Numbered from the stretch's first letter, positions 36,026 to 46,592 are shown. The stretch is 64,000 nt of DNA from Nitrosospira sp. Nsp11 (GCF_900142705.1 NZ_FRBV01000011.1:26092-90091), one strand, 5' to 3'. Numbers and translations are program-made. Notes: generated by a model not told the origin, from the letters alone.

Positions 36026-36826
36026 TTAGAAGATACTTTCCCGAACGTAAATAATATCGTTCGGCTGTACCGAATCGGTCATTTCAGGAGAGAGTCTTTC
36101 CACTACCCCCTCGGCGTTTGTCCGGTGAAGGCGCAACCACCACTCGCTGCCCCGCACCGTTGGGCCGCCACCCTGAGCCAAGGCTTGCATGACCGTCATG
36201 CCGCGCTCGATACGATAGGCGCCCGGGCGCTGAGCTTCACCATAAATATAGAATACGGGGGCACGATGGATATAAATTGTGTCTCCCCCCGCGAGAATGA
36301 TATCTTCATCCGATTTTTCCGCGAGGTAGAGTGCCGGAATATCTATCACTTTTCGGAAGGGTTTGCCGTCTCGTAAACCTGTAACGATGGCGAAGTCGTC
36401 ACCCGTTGGCGTCGCTCCGCCGGCAGCGGCAAGCATGTCGCTTACCCGGCTGAGCGTTTCGAGCGGGAAACGCCCAGGCCGGTTGACCTGGCCAAGTACG
36501 CTTACTTGACTGCCACGCATTTGCAGGATGACGATGTTTACTTGGGGTTGCCTGACGAAGCCGCCATTTTTGAGTGCGGCAGCAATCTTTCGCTCTGCAG
36601 CAGCGACAGCAAGCCCGCCGACTTCGACAGCGCCGACGAGTGGGTACGTAATAGAGCCATTCTCGGACACACGGGTTTCGGTCGTTAGATCAGGGTTCTG
36701 GAAAACCTGGATGCGTACGATATCTCCCGGCCCGAGGGGATAGTCGAGAATATGTTGTTGCGCGTACGCACTCACAGATAGCAGAGTAAATAAAAATGCG
36801 AGTAGCCTTATCAAGGTCTTGGTCAT
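36026..36826 (-). CDS. epsE: Polysaccharide export protein EpsE (Wza-like)
   Basis: This 266-residue outer-membrane export protein has a signal peptide at 1-22 (SAYAQ). A poly-export domain begins DYPLGPGDIVRIQVFQNPDLTTE, followed by SLBB-type repeats (GQVNRPGRFPLET and GEAQRPGAYRIERGMTVMQALAQGGG). No lipobox cysteine follows the signal, unlike E. coli Wza, but short Wza relatives in XrtA/XrtB loci are often of this kind. It should form the export channel with EpsL. It follows epsD by 42 bases. Confidence 0.92.
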   Translation of the reverse strand: MTKTLIRLLAFLFTLLSVSAYAQQHILDYPLGPGDIVRIQVFQNPDLTTETRVSENGSITYPLVGAVEVGGLAVAAAERKIAAALKNGGFVRQPQVNIVILQMRGSQVSVLGQVNRPGRFPLETLSRVSDMLAAAGGATPTGDDFAIVTGLRDGKPFRKVIDIPALYLAEKSDEDIILAGGDTIYIHRAPVFYIYGEAQRPGAYRIERGMTVMQALAQGGGPTVRGSEWWLRLHRTNAEGVVERLSPEMTDSVQPNDIIYVRESIF

Positions 36827-36868
36827 ACTGTCATATTTCCTTTAAGCATTTGCTAATTAAATGAGATG

Positions 36869-37816
36869 TTATTTCAAACCCGCAACGCCTTTCTCGATAC
36901 CAATGTCAACGTCGGATTTTACGGGGCTCGCTGCTGGAGCTCCGGATTGTGATGCCATGTTGCCATCCGTGTCAGAAAATCCACTCATATAAGTGATTTT
37001 AGCTTTCTCCTTAAGCCCCTTGAGTTCCTGCGTGGCAGCTTCCGCCGCACGTTGGTTACCCAGAAACTGTTGGATACGCGGCAGCGCGGCGGCTTCCGGT
37101 ATGGGCACGGATTGCGAAGCGGCAAGTCGCATCACGGTGATGGATTGTGGCCCTTTGATAATCAACCCGTCGCCAACTTTAAGCGGGTGTATTTTAGGCA
37201 GCAGTTCAAGCGGAATCTGTTCGGCTGATCGTGTAGCGCTACCGCCTCCAAACTTTATCCCCTTGCCCTTGAGCCAATCGGCGATGTTTTCCATCGATTT
37301 CCCCGCATCAAGCATTTCGCGCAATTCCGTGTCTACCCCGGCATTTAACGGAACCACAATTTCCTGAATGTTGTAAATGCGGCGCTCGGCAAAGAGCTGG
37401 GGATGGTCAACGTAATATTGCTTTGCTTCATCAACCGTCGGCTTCGCCATTTCCGCGGTGACTTGCTCAATATATGCCCGAGCAAGAATTTCACGACGAG
37501 CGTTTTCGACAGCCATAAGAATATCAGGCGAACGGTCGAGTTTTTTCGCAACGGCTTGTTCAACCGCCAATTCCTGATCAATGAGCCGATCGAGAATTTG
37601 ACGGCGGATTTTAGGCGCTGTTTCAGGCGTGCCAGCATTGGCACCCGCCCGAGAGAGTATGTAGTTAATCTGGTGAACGGAGATTTCCCCGGAATTGACT
37701 TTAGCCGCAATCTGACTGGCAGGCTTTTCGGTGTCTTTGCTGCCGCACGCACCCAGCGCCAGCGCCAGCGATGCAGAGAGTATTTGCAATATGATTTTTT
37801 TTTGGCTGAGTTTCAT
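36869..37816 (-). CDS. epsD: Peptidyl-prolyl cis-trans isomerase lipoprotein EpsD
   Basis: This is a 315-residue SurA/PpiD-like protein. ATG at 37816 gives a clean lipoprotein signal with the lipobox LGAC (C24), and a TTG at 37843 is a poorer alternative. The N-terminal helices (VNYILSRAG..., ILDRLIDQELAVEQAV) and a parvulin-like middle with ADWLKGKGIKFGGGSATRSAEQIPLELLPKI are the family pattern. It probably assists folding or insertion of export components such as EpsL at the outer membrane. It heads the tight unit epsD-E-F-G. Confidence 0.88.
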   Translation of the reverse strand: MKLSQKKIILQILSASLALALGACGSKDTEKPASQIAAKVNSGEISVHQINYILSRAGANAGTPETAPKIRRQILDRLIDQELAVEQAVAKKLDRSPDILMAVENARREILARAYIEQVTAEMAKPTVDEAKQYYVDHPQLFAERRIYNIQEIVVPLNAGVDTELREMLDAGKSMENIADWLKGKGIKFGGGSATRSAEQIPLELLPKIHPLKVGDGLIIKGPQSITVMRLAASQSVPIPEAAALPRIQQFLGNQRAAEAATQELKGLKEKAKITYMSGFSDTDGNMASQSGAPAASPVKSDVDIGIEKGVAGLK

Positions 37817-37843
37817 GTGGGCTTGAGTGAGGAATATCAACAA

Positions 37844-38362
37844 TGTTCAAAACTTGGATAGCACGTCCTGCAATCGAGCAACCATCAACTAATACCATCG
37901 AGAATAAGAACGATAGGCCGAGTTTCGGTAAAAATTACAGATGCATTTTAGATATATAACATTACATTACACCGTCACTGCTCGAGGCAATATCAAGGCC
38001 GCGATTGCCAGAAATAAGAGGGGCGCGTAATAAAAAGAATATACACGAAGCCACCCGTCGTCAATTCGTTTCTGAATACAAATTCGATGGCCTCACAAGA
38101 ATACTTGAGCAACCGAGGCGAATAAACTAAACCGCGTCAACCTCCGGCATTCCGGGCTGGCGCAATTAATCATATACATCACTTTGGCTACTGCAAGGTA
38201 GCGAGTTAGCGCTTTCCGCGCAATAGTCCATATGCACTAGCGGAATTTGTATAACTGGCGGTGCCTCATCAGGTTGAGGAGTTATCCAACCAAAGCCCGA
38301 GGGGCGGCAGACGAATATAGTAACCGTGCGCACTTTTCTATATCTTTTTGAACACGTGAGGG
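37844..38362. other. Intergenic region upstream of epsD, nothing recognised
   Basis: These 519 AT-rich bases lie between epsL (3' end) and epsD. No ORF with coding character was found. The region likely contains the epsD-E-F-G promoter and the epsL terminator, but no confident motif was found for either. Confidence 0.4.
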
Positions 38363-39652
38363 TCAGAAATTAAGTTTTGCTGTAAAACTGCCCGCGGTAC
38401 TGTCAAAGTCGAAGCCCCGCAGATTCGACGTACGTCTGTCGCGATGGAAAGCAGCACTTAGGAAAAGTATTTTCAAAGGTTGCCAATCCAAAGCGACGAG
38501 GCCGGAGTGCATTGAGTCACTGCGACTATCAGTCGGAAGTGAAACGATTGCGCCGTGAAAATCAGTTAGAACATAATCATAGCGCATGCGCAAGGCGATT
38601 TTTTCTGTAATTTGCCATAAAGGAACTATCGAAAAACGATTGTTCACTACGAAACTGCTGGAGAACCGCTGAAAATTTGGATTCAGGAAGGCGAACGCAA
38701 CAGTTTGATAATTGGAAAGCTGGCGCGCCCAACTGGCGGTAACGCGAACTTTGCCCGTCATTGCCCAGTTCAGATTGAAATTGCCCACGAAACCCGCAAA
38801 ATCACGCTGAGGAAAGTGTTTATGTTCACGCGACAGGTATCCTACACGCGCGTCGATTGAAGTTTTGCCAGTAACTGGCCATAACATACGTAGGTCGTGT
38901 TCCATCTCATCGAAGCGGGTATCGAAGAGGCTCGCTTCGATGGGCTGTGGTCTATTGATGAATTCCCCACGTCCACTCCTTACCTTATAAGTAAGCGACG
39001 CTCCCGACGGGCGGGTATAACGAATGCCGCCTTCAACTGAAGAAATTTGGTTGTTAAAGTCCTGCACGGTAATTTTACTGTTCTTCGTTACGCTGTGGTC
39101 AAGGCCACCGATAAGGTGCCAAGACCTGTCAATTTCAAAAATTCCCTCAAAATGATAATTGTCATTGGTGCGCAGATTTTGAGTGGTTGAGTTGGCGAAA
39201 CCCGTCAAATTGGCAAAATTGTTAAGCGCCTCGCTGTGAGACCCGCTCAATCTGCCATGAAGATAAGGGGTTGCGTACCAATGCCAGGCTGCCGTATAGT
39301 TTTTTCCGAGGAAGTTCAAAAAATCGAAATTGTTGTAGCGGTTATCGACGAGGCTGCCATTGGCCTCAAACCGCTGCATTGAATAGACCTTGTTCAGGTT
39401 AAGCATGAATGTTGACGTTATGATCTGATCGGATCTAGCAGGTACCCCGAGTACCAAAGCCGGATCGATGAGAGGCGATAAACGGAAGACATTGGTGTCA
39501 TACATGACCGTGGTGCCAACAGTCGCGTTGAATGTATCTCCCGGGGCCGCATTTGTAAGCTGCGGTATCAGTAATAAAAACAGATAAGCGGTAACCGCAA
39601 GCCAACGGTTACCACTCCGGCTGTTGTGATGGGAAAAAGTCAGCAGCAACAT
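38363..39652 (-). CDS. epsL: EPS locus outer-membrane beta-barrel protein EpsL
   Basis: This 429-residue protein has a signal peptide to about residue 35 (PQLTNAAP). A long array of alternating amphipathic strands rich in Arg, Tyr, Phe and Ser follows, ending in a Phe-terminated strand (SFTAKLNF), the usual barrel signature recognised by the Bam machinery. It matches the XrtB/PEP-CTERM-associated EpsL family, thought to conduct polymer across the outer membrane. It stands between epsB (130 bases) and the epsD unit (about 540 bases). Confidence 0.87.
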   Translation of the reverse strand: MLLLTFSHHNSRSGNRWLAVTAYLFLLLIPQLTNAAPGDTFNATVGTTVMYDTNVFRLSPLIDPALVLGVPARSDQIITSTFMLNLNKVYSMQRFEANGSLVDNRYNNFDFLNFLGKNYTAAWHWYATPYLHGRLSGSHSEALNNFANLTGFANSTTQNLRTNDNYHFEGIFEIDRSWHLIGGLDHSVTKNSKITVQDFNNQISSVEGGIRYTRPSGASLTYKVRSGRGEFINRPQPIEASLFDTRFDEMEHDLRMLWPVTGKTSIDARVGYLSREHKHFPQRDFAGFVGNFNLNWAMTGKVRVTASWARQLSNYQTVAFAFLNPNFQRFSSSFVVNNRFSIVPLWQITEKIALRMRYDYVLTDFHGAIVSLPTDSRSDSMHSGLVALDWQPLKILFLSAAFHRDRRTSNLRGFDFDSTAGSFTAKLNF

Positions 39653-39782
39653 TTTCTTTTAATTCTTTGTCTTCCTGACGACATCAGATATTGCAAGGGT
39701 ATCACCTGGAGAGCTTGGAAGGTAGGGCAAGCCGCGTTTCCAGACAGTAGAGATGACAAGAGTATTGCAGCAGAGTTTGAAT

Positions 39783-41201
39783 TCAATAGGCAGCCCGATC
39801 TTTGAGAACTAGCATGACGGTCTTCAAAATGATATGCAGATCTAGCCGCAAAGACCAGTTGCGCAAATAATCGAGATCATGATCAATACGTGCCTGCATC
39901 TTTTCGAGCGTTCGAGTTTCACCACGGTAACCGTTGACCTGAGCCCAACCGGTAATCCCAGGCTTGACCTTGTGGCGGATCATATAACCTTTTATCAAAT
40001 TGCGGTAGATTTCGTTGTGCGCCACCGCATGAGGCCTCGGCCCGACGATGCTCATCCGGCCCTGCAGAACGTTAACAAACTGTGGCAATTCATCCAGCGA
40101 ATTCTTGCGTAAAAAAGCGCCAATGCGCGTGATGCGGCTGTCCCCCTTCTCCGCTTGCCGGATGGTATCACCGTCCTCGCAGACACGCATCGACCGGAAC
40201 TTATAGACAAGGATTTCTTCTCCATCCAGACCATAACGGCGCTGCTTAAAAATAATGGGACCGGGTGAATCCAGCCTTATCCCGGCGGCGATGAGCAACA
40301 AGAGCGGCGAGATCAATGTAAGTATGATCAAAGAGAGAATTATGTCGCTTGCCCGCTTGACGATCCCGTTAGAGCCCGTGAAAGGCGATTCGCATACGGA
40401 GATAACTGGCGTGCCGCAAACTGAGTCGCTTCGGCCTTGGATAAGATCGGTAATAAACATGTCCGGCACGAAATATATCGAGGCTGTGGTGTCCTTCAGC
40501 TCATCGAGAATATGCAAAATGCGCGGCTGCGAGGCCATGGGGAGCGAAAGGTAAATAAATTGGATACGGTTTTCCTTGACGAATTGGGGAAGTTCGCGAA
40601 GCCTGCCAAGCAATGAATTGTGTTCCGTTTGATATAGCCTGCTCTGACTCCGGTCGTCGAAAAAACCGGACAGTGCAATTTTTGAGTAGCGTGTTTCATG
40701 AATTCGAGTAGCAAGCGCAACCCCCTGCTCGTTCATGCCGACAATGATGGCACGTTGCGGGGGGCCTTGCAGCATGAGCAAATAGGGAGCAGCGGAACGC
40801 AATGCGAGTTGGGCGCCGATCTGGCTCAAGGGGGCCACCCACAGCCAGGTTATCAGTGCCTCATTGGAGAATTCAGCTATGTAGCCGGTAGCAAGACCCA
40901 GAAAGAACAGCAGCAAGGCCACCCAGAACCAACTATAGAGGACATTGAATATCAGTAGCTTCTTCGACGTTTGCAGACGCGAGGTTCCTGGAAAGGTAAT
41001 CGAAAAAACGATAACTGCAAGAATCAGGTAGGGCGGACGCAATTCTCCCACGATAGCTATACTTACAAGCCAGAGCGAAAGTGTCAGTATCGCGGGATCG
41101 AGGATAGCCTCGACAGCTCTAAGCATGTTGTTGCCAAGCGGCACCGGCGCATTACGCGCGAAAACTGTCGAGGCGGAAAATGTGGGATGAACTTCAGCCA
41201 T
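39783..41201 (-). CDS. epsB: Undecaprenyl-phosphate glucose phosphotransferase EpsB
   Basis: This 472-residue initiating sugar transferase (PHPT type) has four N-terminal transmembrane helices and a CoA-binding-like Rossmann segment (RAIIVGMNEQGVALATRI). The bacterial sugar-transferase domain follows: RASDIILSL, PGPIIFKQRRYGLDGEEILVYKFRSM, SLDELPQFVNVLQGRMSIVGPRPH and KPGITGWAQVNGYRG. It loads glucose (or another hexose) phosphate onto undecaprenyl phosphate to start each repeat unit. ATG at 41201 is chosen. It overlaps the end of epsA by eight bases, so both are coupled. The longer frame to 41255 would intrude into epsA. Confidence 0.92.
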   Translation of the reverse strand: MAEVHPTFSASTVFARNAPVPLGNNMLRAVEAILDPAILTLSLWLVSIAIVGELRPPYLILAVIVFSITFPGTSRLQTSKKLLIFNVLYSWFWVALLLFFLGLATGYIAEFSNEALITWLWVAPLSQIGAQLALRSAAPYLLMLQGPPQRAIIVGMNEQGVALATRIHETRYSKIALSGFFDDRSQSRLYQTEHNSLLGRLRELPQFVKENRIQFIYLSLPMASQPRILHILDELKDTTASIYFVPDMFITDLIQGRSDSVCGTPVISVCESPFTGSNGIVKRASDIILSLIILTLISPLLLLIAAGIRLDSPGPIIFKQRRYGLDGEEILVYKFRSMRVCEDGDTIRQAEKGDSRITRIGAFLRKNSLDELPQFVNVLQGRMSIVGPRPHAVAHNEIYRNLIKGYMIRHKVKPGITGWAQVNGYRGETRTLEKMQARIDHDLDYLRNWSLRLDLHIILKTVMLVLKDRAAY

Positions 41202-41997
41202 GGCTCGGACTGCGCTCCACTTTGGAAACGGCTTGCATGCGATTATAGACGTCAAGCTTTCTAAAAATCTGGTGTAAGTGGTTTTTTACCGTGTAAGAAC
41301 TAATACTCAAAATGCTGCCTATTTCGGCATTGGTTTTACCCTTCTTTACCCAGTTCATTATTTCAATTTCGCGCTCGCTCAGCCTGTGGTTTTCGCTTTC
41401 CAGCGAGTCCGTCAGAAGCGGCCGGAGGTAGGAGCACTGCGGCAGAGGTGTAATTCTGCGCAAGGCAGCGTCAAGATATGGCAATAGTAGTTCCATCGTA
41501 CTGAGCGTGGAATCATCAAGATTATCTTCCGAGCTGAAAATTACGTATAGGCAATCATTATGGCCACGCTTGTCGCTGATGCCGTGCGAAAGTGATGAAT
41601 GCATGCCTTGCAAAGCTCTGCCAAAGGCGCCTGTCGCGACGCTTTTACCGCCAAAAATATCGGACTCACCGGTATCGCCTTTGCAAATGGTTGACGTGCA
41701 TGGCATTCTGCCAAGTTCGACCCAGCGGTTATAAAGCGTCCGCAACAATGGAGAAAGACTTGCCGGTTCTGATTGGGCGGTTCTAACACCCGGTAAAGCG
41801 GAAATAATGTCGTGCCGAATGGAATTCGAGTGGAAGTCACCCCAGGCGACGAGCATGATTTCATGGGGAAGATAATGCTGTAAATCTCCCTGAAGCCATC
41901 TGAGAAAATCGAAATGCTGGCGCACCGCTAATCCTTCCTGGACGATTCGGAAGTAGCGCTGAAGGTGATCAGCAGAGAGTGAGGAGAAAAAACCCAT
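41194..41997 (-). CDS. epsA: LuxR-type transcriptional regulator EpsA
   Basis: This 267-residue regulator has an N-terminal sensor-like region starting GFFSSLSADHLQRYFRIVQEGL, with no phospho-acceptor motif evident. The LuxR helix-turn-helix lies near 205-255 (LSEREIEIMNWVKKGKTNAEIG, then SISSYTVKNHLHQIFRKLDV). It matches the XrtB/PEP-CTERM-associated EpsA family and probably controls the eps core that follows it. The gene is the first of the core and is preceded by nearly 1.4 kb of non-coding DNA. The ligand or signal is unknown. Confidence 0.9.
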   Translation of the reverse strand: MGFFSSLSADHLQRYFRIVQEGLAVRQHFDFLRWLQGDLQHYLPHEIMLVAWGDFHSNSIRHDIISALPGVRTAQSEPASLSPLLRTLYNRWVELGRMPCTSTICKGDTGESDIFGGKSVATGAFGRALQGMHSSLSHGISDKRGHNDCLYVIFSSEDNLDDSTLSTMELLLPYLDAALRRITPLPQCSYLRPLLTDSLESENHRLSEREIEIMNWVKKGKTNAEIGSILSISSYTVKNHLHQIFRKLDVYNRMQAVSKVERSPSHG

Positions 41998-43362
41998 GTC
42001 GTGAATGAGTAAACTATTTATTATTTAGATGGGTTAGATTTGATTGAGCTCTTCAAGAATTCCAAATCGCTCTCAATAGCATGTCGTTACCAACCGACTC
42101 AAATGGATGTGGAAATTACAAATTGTTATGTAATCCTACTCAGGGTTCGAAGCTGCCATTTCTACAGGGATGCTTCCGGTGGTCAGATCCTGATAATTAA
42201 ATCAACACCGCCATGAATTCATTCTATTGAGCTAGCGGTTATCGGGAGATCAGGTTGTTCCAGTACCGATATTGGCACGCGTTCCGTATTACCAGTCACA
42301 TCGCGATGCTTTTTAAGCCATTCGCTCTAACTGACGCGACGACCAGTGGATCTTTTAGAGTTCAATATTCGGTAGACTAAAAAAACCTGACTAATCCGCC
42401 TTTAATACATCGACATAAGCCTCTTATACTTCTCTATCCGCCTCATTTAGTCTGTGCGACAGCGAACATAGCATTCCCCGGAGCATAGCGGCCCAGCGTA
42501 TCTTTTATGCTGGTGGCCGAGTTCGCTTACTTGGAACTCTCTCTCTCTACAAGAGGTGCATTCAATCTGTAAACTCGCTCTTTGATCACACGATAATTGC
42601 GGAAGACGGCTTACCCCTTACTAAGATAAGCATGATTCGTGCCAACCTAATTAACCCTTTAAATCAGTCGCTTAGCGCGGCATGTTGGCGCATTAATGTC
42701 GCCAAAGCGTATTGATTATTTATTACTCAAACATAACTATATGTTTATTATGATAATTTAGAGTCTCTAAAAGGAGACGTTTTGCCTCTTACCGATTAAG
42801 ATTGCTTTTTGTGGGTTGGAGCCGGACGAGGTGGGTTCGCTTATCCGTGTTGCACAAAGTGGATGATATTTAGCTGTCGTTCATCGAGATTCCTTCGAGG
42901 AATGCGATTGCGTCTATTTAAGACGTAGATTCATGGGTGGCTGATGGCGCTATCCATATAAAGTACATGCCATATCTGTGTAGCTTCTAGCATCCTGTCG
43001 GGCTTTGAAGAATCGCAGAAAAAAAATGACTGGATGAGGGGATGTTTTAAGGATTTTGATTCTATTTGGCTGAAAAAGCGGCGAAATATGAACGGGCCTG
43101 TCGTTTTTGCAGCTGAATTCCTCTAAGTGCGGCAGGCTGCTAAGACATCTAAGCCAGATTTAGACGCCAAGCTCTTGCTTAACTATCGGTCTTTTTCGGT
43201 AAGAAGGCGCGTGAGGATACGCGATACAGTTACCTGTACCACAGTTGGTCGCGTTGCTGGAAGATATTTTGTATCCGTGAAGGTTGGCAGGTGCCTGACT
43301 GTAGGGATCAGTCAGTGTGCATAACCATGATGACTAGAGATAATGCGAAGCAGAGATATATT
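41998..43362. other. Long non-coding region upstream of epsA
   Basis: These 1365 bases, AT-rich around 42700-42800, have stops in all frames and no ORF with coding character. Small inverted repeats are visible: ATTCC/GGAAT with a TTCGA loop at 42889-42903, and CTGACTG/CAGTCAG at 43295-43315, the latter downstream of the tRNA-His 3' end. The region is a candidate for an extended promoter, a regulatory RNA or decayed DNA. No sigma-54 element of good quality was found. Confidence 0.5.
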
Positions 43363-43438
43363 TGGGGTGGCTGATGGGGATCGAACCCACGACAACCGGA
43401 ATCACAATCCGGGACTCTACCACTGAGCTACAGCCACC
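43363..43438 (-). tRNA. tRNA-His (GTG)
   Basis: Minus-strand cloverleaf with acceptor GTGGCTG/CAGCCAC, discriminator C, encoded CCA, and an encoded G at position -1 as required for tRNA-His. The anticodon loop TTGTGAT carries GTG, and the T-arm is GGTTCGATCC. It is the last of three minus-strand tRNAs. Confidence 0.95.
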
Positions 43439-43498
43439 ATCCGATAAAAATAATGCATAGTTTGATGCTCAGGCGCCAATCGCTAAAGAGATAGCTTA

Positions 43499-43575
43499 TG
43501 GCGTGCCCGACAGGAATCGAACCTGTAACCCCCAGCTTAGAAGGCTGGTGCTCTATCCGGTTGAGCTACGGGCAC
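43499..43575 (-). tRNA. tRNA-Arg (TCT)
   Basis: Minus-strand cloverleaf with acceptor GTGCCCG/CGGGCAC, discriminator G and encoded CCA. The anticodon stem CAGCC/GGCTG closes the loop CTTCTAA with anticodon TCT. It lies about 60 bases from tRNA-His. Confidence 0.95.
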
Positions 43576-43611
43576 CACTCAAATCGGATTTCGCCTCAGA
43601 TTAGCATGAAT

Positions 43612-43688
43612 TGGTCGGGGTGGAGAGATTTGAACTCCCGACATCCTGGTCCCAAACCAGGCGCGCTACCAGGCTACGCTACACCCCG
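43612..43688 (-). tRNA. tRNA-Pro (TGG)
   Basis: Minus-strand cloverleaf with acceptor CGGGGTG/CACCCCG, discriminator A and encoded CCA. The anticodon loop TTTGGGA carries TGG, with the T-arm AGTTCAAAT. It is the first tRNA of the Pro-Arg-His operon. Confidence 0.95.
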
Positions 43689-43698
43689 GAAGGGCGAT

Positions 43699-43727
43699 AA
43701 TATACCTTTCCGGCCACAAAAGGTCAA
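43699..43727 (-). promoter_or_regulatory. Promoter of the Pro-Arg-His tRNA operon
   Basis: On the minus strand TTGACC (43722-43727) and TATATT (43699-43704) are exactly 17 bases apart, with tRNA-Pro starting 10 bases downstream. This is a near-consensus sigma-70 promoter in the expected place. Confidence 0.75.
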
Positions 43728-43839
43728 TTTATACTGCTGGGGAATAATATTGAAAGAATCTCGTGCAAGCATTGACAGGAATTTCTTCCGCATTTCCAGC
43801 ACACAGGTTAATGTGCGAACTTCCTGATTGAATTGAACC

Positions 43840-44640
43840 TCAGCTCTCGCACTTATTTCGCTCGATCAACGCGTAGGCGGAGTGATTATGGATGGATTCG
43901 AAATTTTCAGATTCCACCACATAGGCGTCTATACGTCCGTCCCGATTCAGTATCGCGGCAATGTCACGCACTACGTCCTCGACGAATTTCGGATTGTCGT
44001 AAGCCTTTTCGGTTACATACTTCTCGTCTGAACGTTTCAATAATCCATAGAGTTCGCACGACGCCTGGTCCTCCGCCATTCGTACCAGATCCTCTATCCA
44101 TATGAAGCTCCTGGTTCTAACTGATATTGACACATGGGATCGCTGGTTATGGGCGCCATAATCGGAAACCTGTTTGGAGCACGGGCACAGGCTAGTCACG
44201 GGTACAACAACTTTCAGGGTGAATTGGTAGCTTCCTTTTTTCAGTTCGCCGATAAAAGTTACCTCATAATCCAGCAGGCTTTTTATGCGTGAAACCGGAG
44301 CCATTTTGCTGACAAAATAAGGAAACGTCATTTCGATGTCGCCAGATTCCGTTTCGAGCTTCTCTACCATGGCCTGTAGCATGCTTTCGAACGATTCCAC
44401 AGAAATCGCCCGGTCGTGGCCGTTTAGTATCTCCACAAAGCGCGACATGTGTACGCCTTTGAAGTTATGCGGTAAATCCACATACATATTGAACACGGCG
44501 ATGGTGTGTTGGATAGACCCGTCCCTGTCTCTTATCGAGATTGGGTGACGAATGGCCCTGATACCCGCTCTGTTAATTGCAATAAGCCGGGTATCGAATG
44601 CATTCTGCACATCCGCAATAGGAAAATTCGCATCATTCAT
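43840..44640 (-). CDS. folE2: GTP cyclohydrolase FolE2 (type IB)
   Basis: This 266-residue enzyme opens GTP to dihydroneopterin triphosphate, the first step of folate synthesis. It is the FolE2 type, which can use metals other than zinc. The sequence shows [24 protein letters not shown] (C152, C154, H169) and [21 protein letters not shown] with a conserved Glu, matching the FolE2 family. It is 62 bases from dxs on the same strand and about 150 bases upstream of the tRNA operon in reading direction. No zinc-response operator was recognised. Confidence 0.93.
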   Translation of the reverse strand: MNDANFPIADVQNAFDTRLIAINRAGIRAIRHPISIRDRDGSIQHTIAVFNMYVDLPHNFKGVHMSRFVEILNGHDRAISVESFESMLQAMVEKLETESGDIEMTFPYFVSKMAPVSRIKSLLDYEVTFIGELKKGSYQFTLKVVVPVTSLCPCSKQVSDYGAHNQRSHVSISVRTRSFIWIEDLVRMAEDQASCELYGLLKRSDEKYVTEKAYDNPKFVEDVVRDIAAILNRDGRIDAYVVESENFESIHNHSAYALIERNKCES

Positions 44641-44702
44641 GAAGGGTATTTTTTCCTGGAAGCGAACACTGATGCATAAATATATGCATCCGGTTGCGTT
44701 AA

Positions 44703-46547
44703 CTACTCAAAAAATCTTGCTTTGACGGACTCGACGATGGTCGCCTTATCCAATCCGCAATCAGCCAGCATTTGAGAGCACTCACCCTGGTCTATAAAAA
44801 CATCGGGCAAACCCAATTGCAATACGGGAACTGTGAAGCCCCTGCTTGCCAAGGATTCTATCACCGCACTACCAGCCCCACCCATGATGGTATTTTCTTC
44901 GACCGTTACCAGCAATTCGTAGTCTGCTGCCAGTGACGCGACCAGATCATCGTCCAAGGGTTTGACAAAACGCATATTAGCCACGGTAGCATTTAATTCT
45001 TCTGCCGCTTCAAGGCAAGGTTTAAGCATGCTGCCGAAAGCCAGCAGCGCAATTTTTACGCCTTCCCGGCGAATCTCACCCCGACCTATCGGTAACATCT
45101 GCATCTGCGTTTGCGGTGTTATACCCGTTCCCGCGCCTCGGGGGTATCGCACCGCTGTGGGCGTATCCATCTGAAATGCGGTATAAAGCATCTGACGGCA
45201 TTCATTCTCATCCGCTGGGGTCATCACGGTGATGTTGGGAATACAGCGCAAATAGGTTAAATCGAAACTCCCGGCATGCGTGGGGCCATCTGCTCCAACC
45301 AATCCGGCCCGATCGATAGCAAACACCACCGGCAGATTCTGGATAGCGACATCGTGGATCAACTGATCGTAAGCGCGCTGCAAAAAAGTTGAATAAATTG
45401 CGACAACCGGCTTCAAACCGTCGCAAGCCAGGCCTGCGGCAAAAGTGACCGCGTGCTGCTCTGCGATACCAACGTCATAATAACGATCAGGATATTCCTG
45501 TGAGAATCTCACTAAGCCGGAACCCTCTCGCATCGCCGGCGTAATCCCGACCAGACGCTGGTCCATTGCAGCCATGTCGCACAGCCAGTCTCCAAAAATC
45601 TGCGTATATGACGGCTTGCCTGCGGCTTTGGGAATAATACCGGCATCCGGATTAAACTTGGTTACGCCGTGATAAAGAATCGGGTCTTCCTCTGCCGCCT
45701 TATAGCCTGCGCCTTTGCGCGTTACGATATGCAGAAACTGAGGGCCCTCAAGATGCTTGATGTTGTTGAGCGTGCCAACCAGCACGTCAAGATCATGACC
45801 ATCAATGGGGCCGATATAGTTGAAACCGAACTCTTCAAATAGCGTACTAGGCGTCACCATGCCTTTTACATGCTCTTCGGCGCGCTTCGCAAGTTCAAGC
45901 ACGGGTGGAACAACGCCCAGCATTTTTTCCCCGGCGCGGCGTGCCGTCGCATAAAACTGACCTGACATGAGCCTTGCGAGATAATTGTTGAGTGCGCCTA
46001 CCGGACGCGAAATCGACATGTCGTTGTCATTGAGAATCACCAATAAATTGGTGTCCATCGCGCCCGCATTGTTCAGGGCTTCGAACGCCATACCTGCACT
46101 CATGGCGCCGTCGCCAATCACTGCAACCACGCATCGCCCTTTACCCTCGCGTTGTGCTGCTACCGCCATACCTAAAGCAGCACTGATGGAGGTGCTGGAG
46201 TGAGCCGTACCGAAGGCGTCGTACTCGCTTTCGTCACGCCGGGGAAATCCTGCTATACCGCCCCGCATGCGTAGTCGGCTCATACCCTCACGACGACTGG
46301 TAAGAATTTTATGGGCATAAGTCTGATGGCCCACGTCCCATACCAGGCGGTCGTTGGGTGTGTTAAAAACATAGTGCAGGGCTATGGTCAGTTCAACCGT
46401 ACCGAGATTGGAAGACAGATGCCCGCCGGTTTTAGAAACGGATTCAACCAGGAACTGCCGCAACTCGTCGGCAAGTTGCGGCAGCATCTTGCGTTCCAGC
46501 CTTCGCAACTTTGAAGGGGTAGTGATGGTATCAAGCAGTGGATACAT
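44703..46547 (-). CDS. dxs: 1-deoxy-D-xylulose-5-phosphate synthase
   Basis: This 614-residue thiamine-diphosphate enzyme condenses pyruvate and glyceraldehyde-3-phosphate to DXP, the first step of the MEP isoprenoid pathway. It shows [31 protein letters not shown], and the ThDP motif GDGAMSAG at 145-152 ending in ALNN. The C-terminal transketolase blocks ([26 protein letters not shown]) follow. It sits next to ispA and xseB in the common proteobacterial arrangement, 45 bases after ispA. Complete protein. Confidence 0.96.
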   Translation of the reverse strand: MYPLLDTITTPSKLRRLERKMLPQLADELRQFLVESVSKTGGHLSSNLGTVELTIALHYVFNTPNDRLVWDVGHQTYAHKILTSRREGMSRLRMRGGIAGFPRRDESEYDAFGTAHSSTSISAALGMAVAAQREGKGRCVVAVIGDGAMSAGMAFEALNNAGAMDTNLLVILNDNDMSISRPVGALNNYLARLMSGQFYATARRAGEKMLGVVPPVLELAKRAEEHVKGMVTPSTLFEEFGFNYIGPIDGHDLDVLVGTLNNIKHLEGPQFLHIVTRKGAGYKAAEEDPILYHGVTKFNPDAGIIPKAAGKPSYTQIFGDWLCDMAAMDQRLVGITPAMREGSGLVRFSQEYPDRYYDVGIAEQHAVTFAAGLACDGLKPVVAIYSTFLQRAYDQLIHDVAIQNLPVVFAIDRAGLVGADGPTHAGSFDLTYLRCIPNITVMTPADENECRQMLYTAFQMDTPTAVRYPRGAGTGITPQTQMQMLPIGRGEIRREGVKIALLAFGSMLKPCLEAAEELNATVANMRFVKPLDDDLVASLAADYELLVTVEENTIMGGAGSAVIESLASRGFTVPVLQLGLPDVFIDQGECSQMLADCGLDKATIVESVKARFFE

Positions 46548-46592
46548 TTAAACCTTGAAAATTATAGTATTCTTTACCGAAGAAAATACGGG

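Noticed and set aside
41998..43362. Sigma-54 promoter before epsA
   Set aside because: TGGCAC- and TGGCGC-like runs occur (near 42270 and 42690), but none has the GC element at the required spacing.
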